Shown here: piece after piece, positions 5,915 to 6,244 of the stretch
Numbering within the stretch: the first letter of the stretch is position 1
Layout: each line of letters starts with the position of its first letter
NCBI GenBank assembly: GCA_043777795.1
Contig: JAYWHJ010000325.1
Coordinates: 1-6,244, forward strand
Direction: 5' to 3'
DNA: 6,244 bases
Origin: JAAFIP01 sp043777795
GTDB lineage: Bacteria; Pseudomonadota; Gammaproteobacteria; Burkholderiales; Burkholderiaceae_C
Position numbers and translations under genes: made by a program
Notes under the pieces: model-generated
The model's database searches: none
The model's input: only the letters and a program-made list of their open reading frames with translations
What the model was told of the DNA's origin: nothing

Positions 5915-6244
5915 ATGGCAATACCGCAAACCACATCTCCCGACGTTGGCTCGTTAGTAGACGCAGCCTACCAAAGCATTCGCAGGCGCATTTTGGACAA
6001 CGTTTGGGCGCCCGGTTACCAAGCCCTGGAGCAAGAGATTGCCCTGCTACTGGGCATGAGCCGCACCCCTGTGCGCGAGGCTTTGATCCGCCTGTCCCAG
6101 GAAAGCTTGGTCGAGGTCGTGCCGCGCCGTGGGATGCGGGTGCTACCCGTGTCACCTAACGACATGAAAGAAATTTACGAAATTTTGACAGCACTGGAGA
6201 GCATGGCGGCCGAGTTGTTGGCTGCGCGCAAACCCAGTGAAGCT
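5915..6244 (+). CDS. GntR-family transcriptional regulator (FadR/FCD type), N-terminal part
   Basis: The gene is cut by the window end; 110 codons are visible. Residues 19-80 form the GntR winged helix: YQSIRRRILDNVWAPGYQAL, then the helix-turn-helix EQEIALLLGMSRTPVREALIRL (39-60), and the wing VVPRRGMRVLPVS (68-80). From about residue 83 the sequence MKEIYEILTALESMAAELLAA matches the start of an FCD ligand-binding domain, so the whole protein should have about 220-240 residues. The start ATG has a good Shine-Dalgarno (AAGG, 5904-5907) with 7-bp spacing. It begins 16 bp after the SMP-30 gene, so it is likely the regulator of that operon, sensing a small organic acid or sugar acid through a metal-dependent FCD pocket. 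The ligand is unknown. APGYQ replaces the more usual PG.xL pattern, a minor variation. Confidence 0.92.
   Translation, partial: MAIPQTTSPDVGSLVDAAYQSIRRRILDNVWAPGYQALEQEIALLLGMSRTPVREALIRLSQESLVEVVPRRGMRVLPVSPNDMKEIYEILTALESMAAELLAARKPSEA

Noticed and set aside
5889..6155. Minus-strand frame opposite the GntR gene
   Set aside because: The plus strand has a clear GntR winged-helix with a Shine-Dalgarno; the antisense frame is Arg/Pro/Gly-rich noise.

Overview
The window looks like a chromosomal piece of a betaproteobacterium, most likely of the Comamonadaceae (Rhodoferax/Acidovorax-like). The reasons are moderately high GC, Burkholderiales-type protein sequences, the presence of EarP, and a TonB-dependent siderophore receptor followed by a PiuC/YbiX-type dioxygenase. 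This placement rests on recognition, not on a search.

Left part (1-3497, all minus strand) is an iron-uptake operon. Reading in its direction of transcription: a promoter overlapped by a good Fur box (about 3353-3382), an unusually long leader of about 210 nt with a possible small ORF and a hairpin, then a catecholate-type siderophore receptor (840-3134). After it come a PKHD-type Fe(II)/2-oxoglutarate dioxygenase (95-799) and the first 27 codons of a membrane-anchored protein that looks like the N-terminus of TonB (1-83). The receptor would import a ferric siderophore, a TonB-type protein would energise it, and the dioxygenase is the usual PiuC/YbiX partner of such receptors.

Middle part (3498-4763, minus strand) is earP, the arginine rhamnosyltransferase that modifies elongation factor P. 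The usual partner gene efp is not next to it downstream. This EarP is about 40 residues longer than usual. The extra length lies in two places, and each holds a short palindromic DNA element.

Right part (4894-6244, plus strand) is divergently transcribed. It holds an SMP-30/gluconolactonase-type beta-propeller hydrolase with its metal ligands in place, followed after 16 bp by the start of a GntR-family (FadR/FCD type) regulator that runs off the window. This looks like the beginning of a small catabolic operon with its own regulator.

Most of the window is ordinary. The parts worth a second look are the palindromic inserts in coding sequence (two in earP, a possible third in the receptor signal region) and the long structured leader of the receptor mRNA. 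I see no CRISPR array, tRNA, rRNA, transposase or phage gene.
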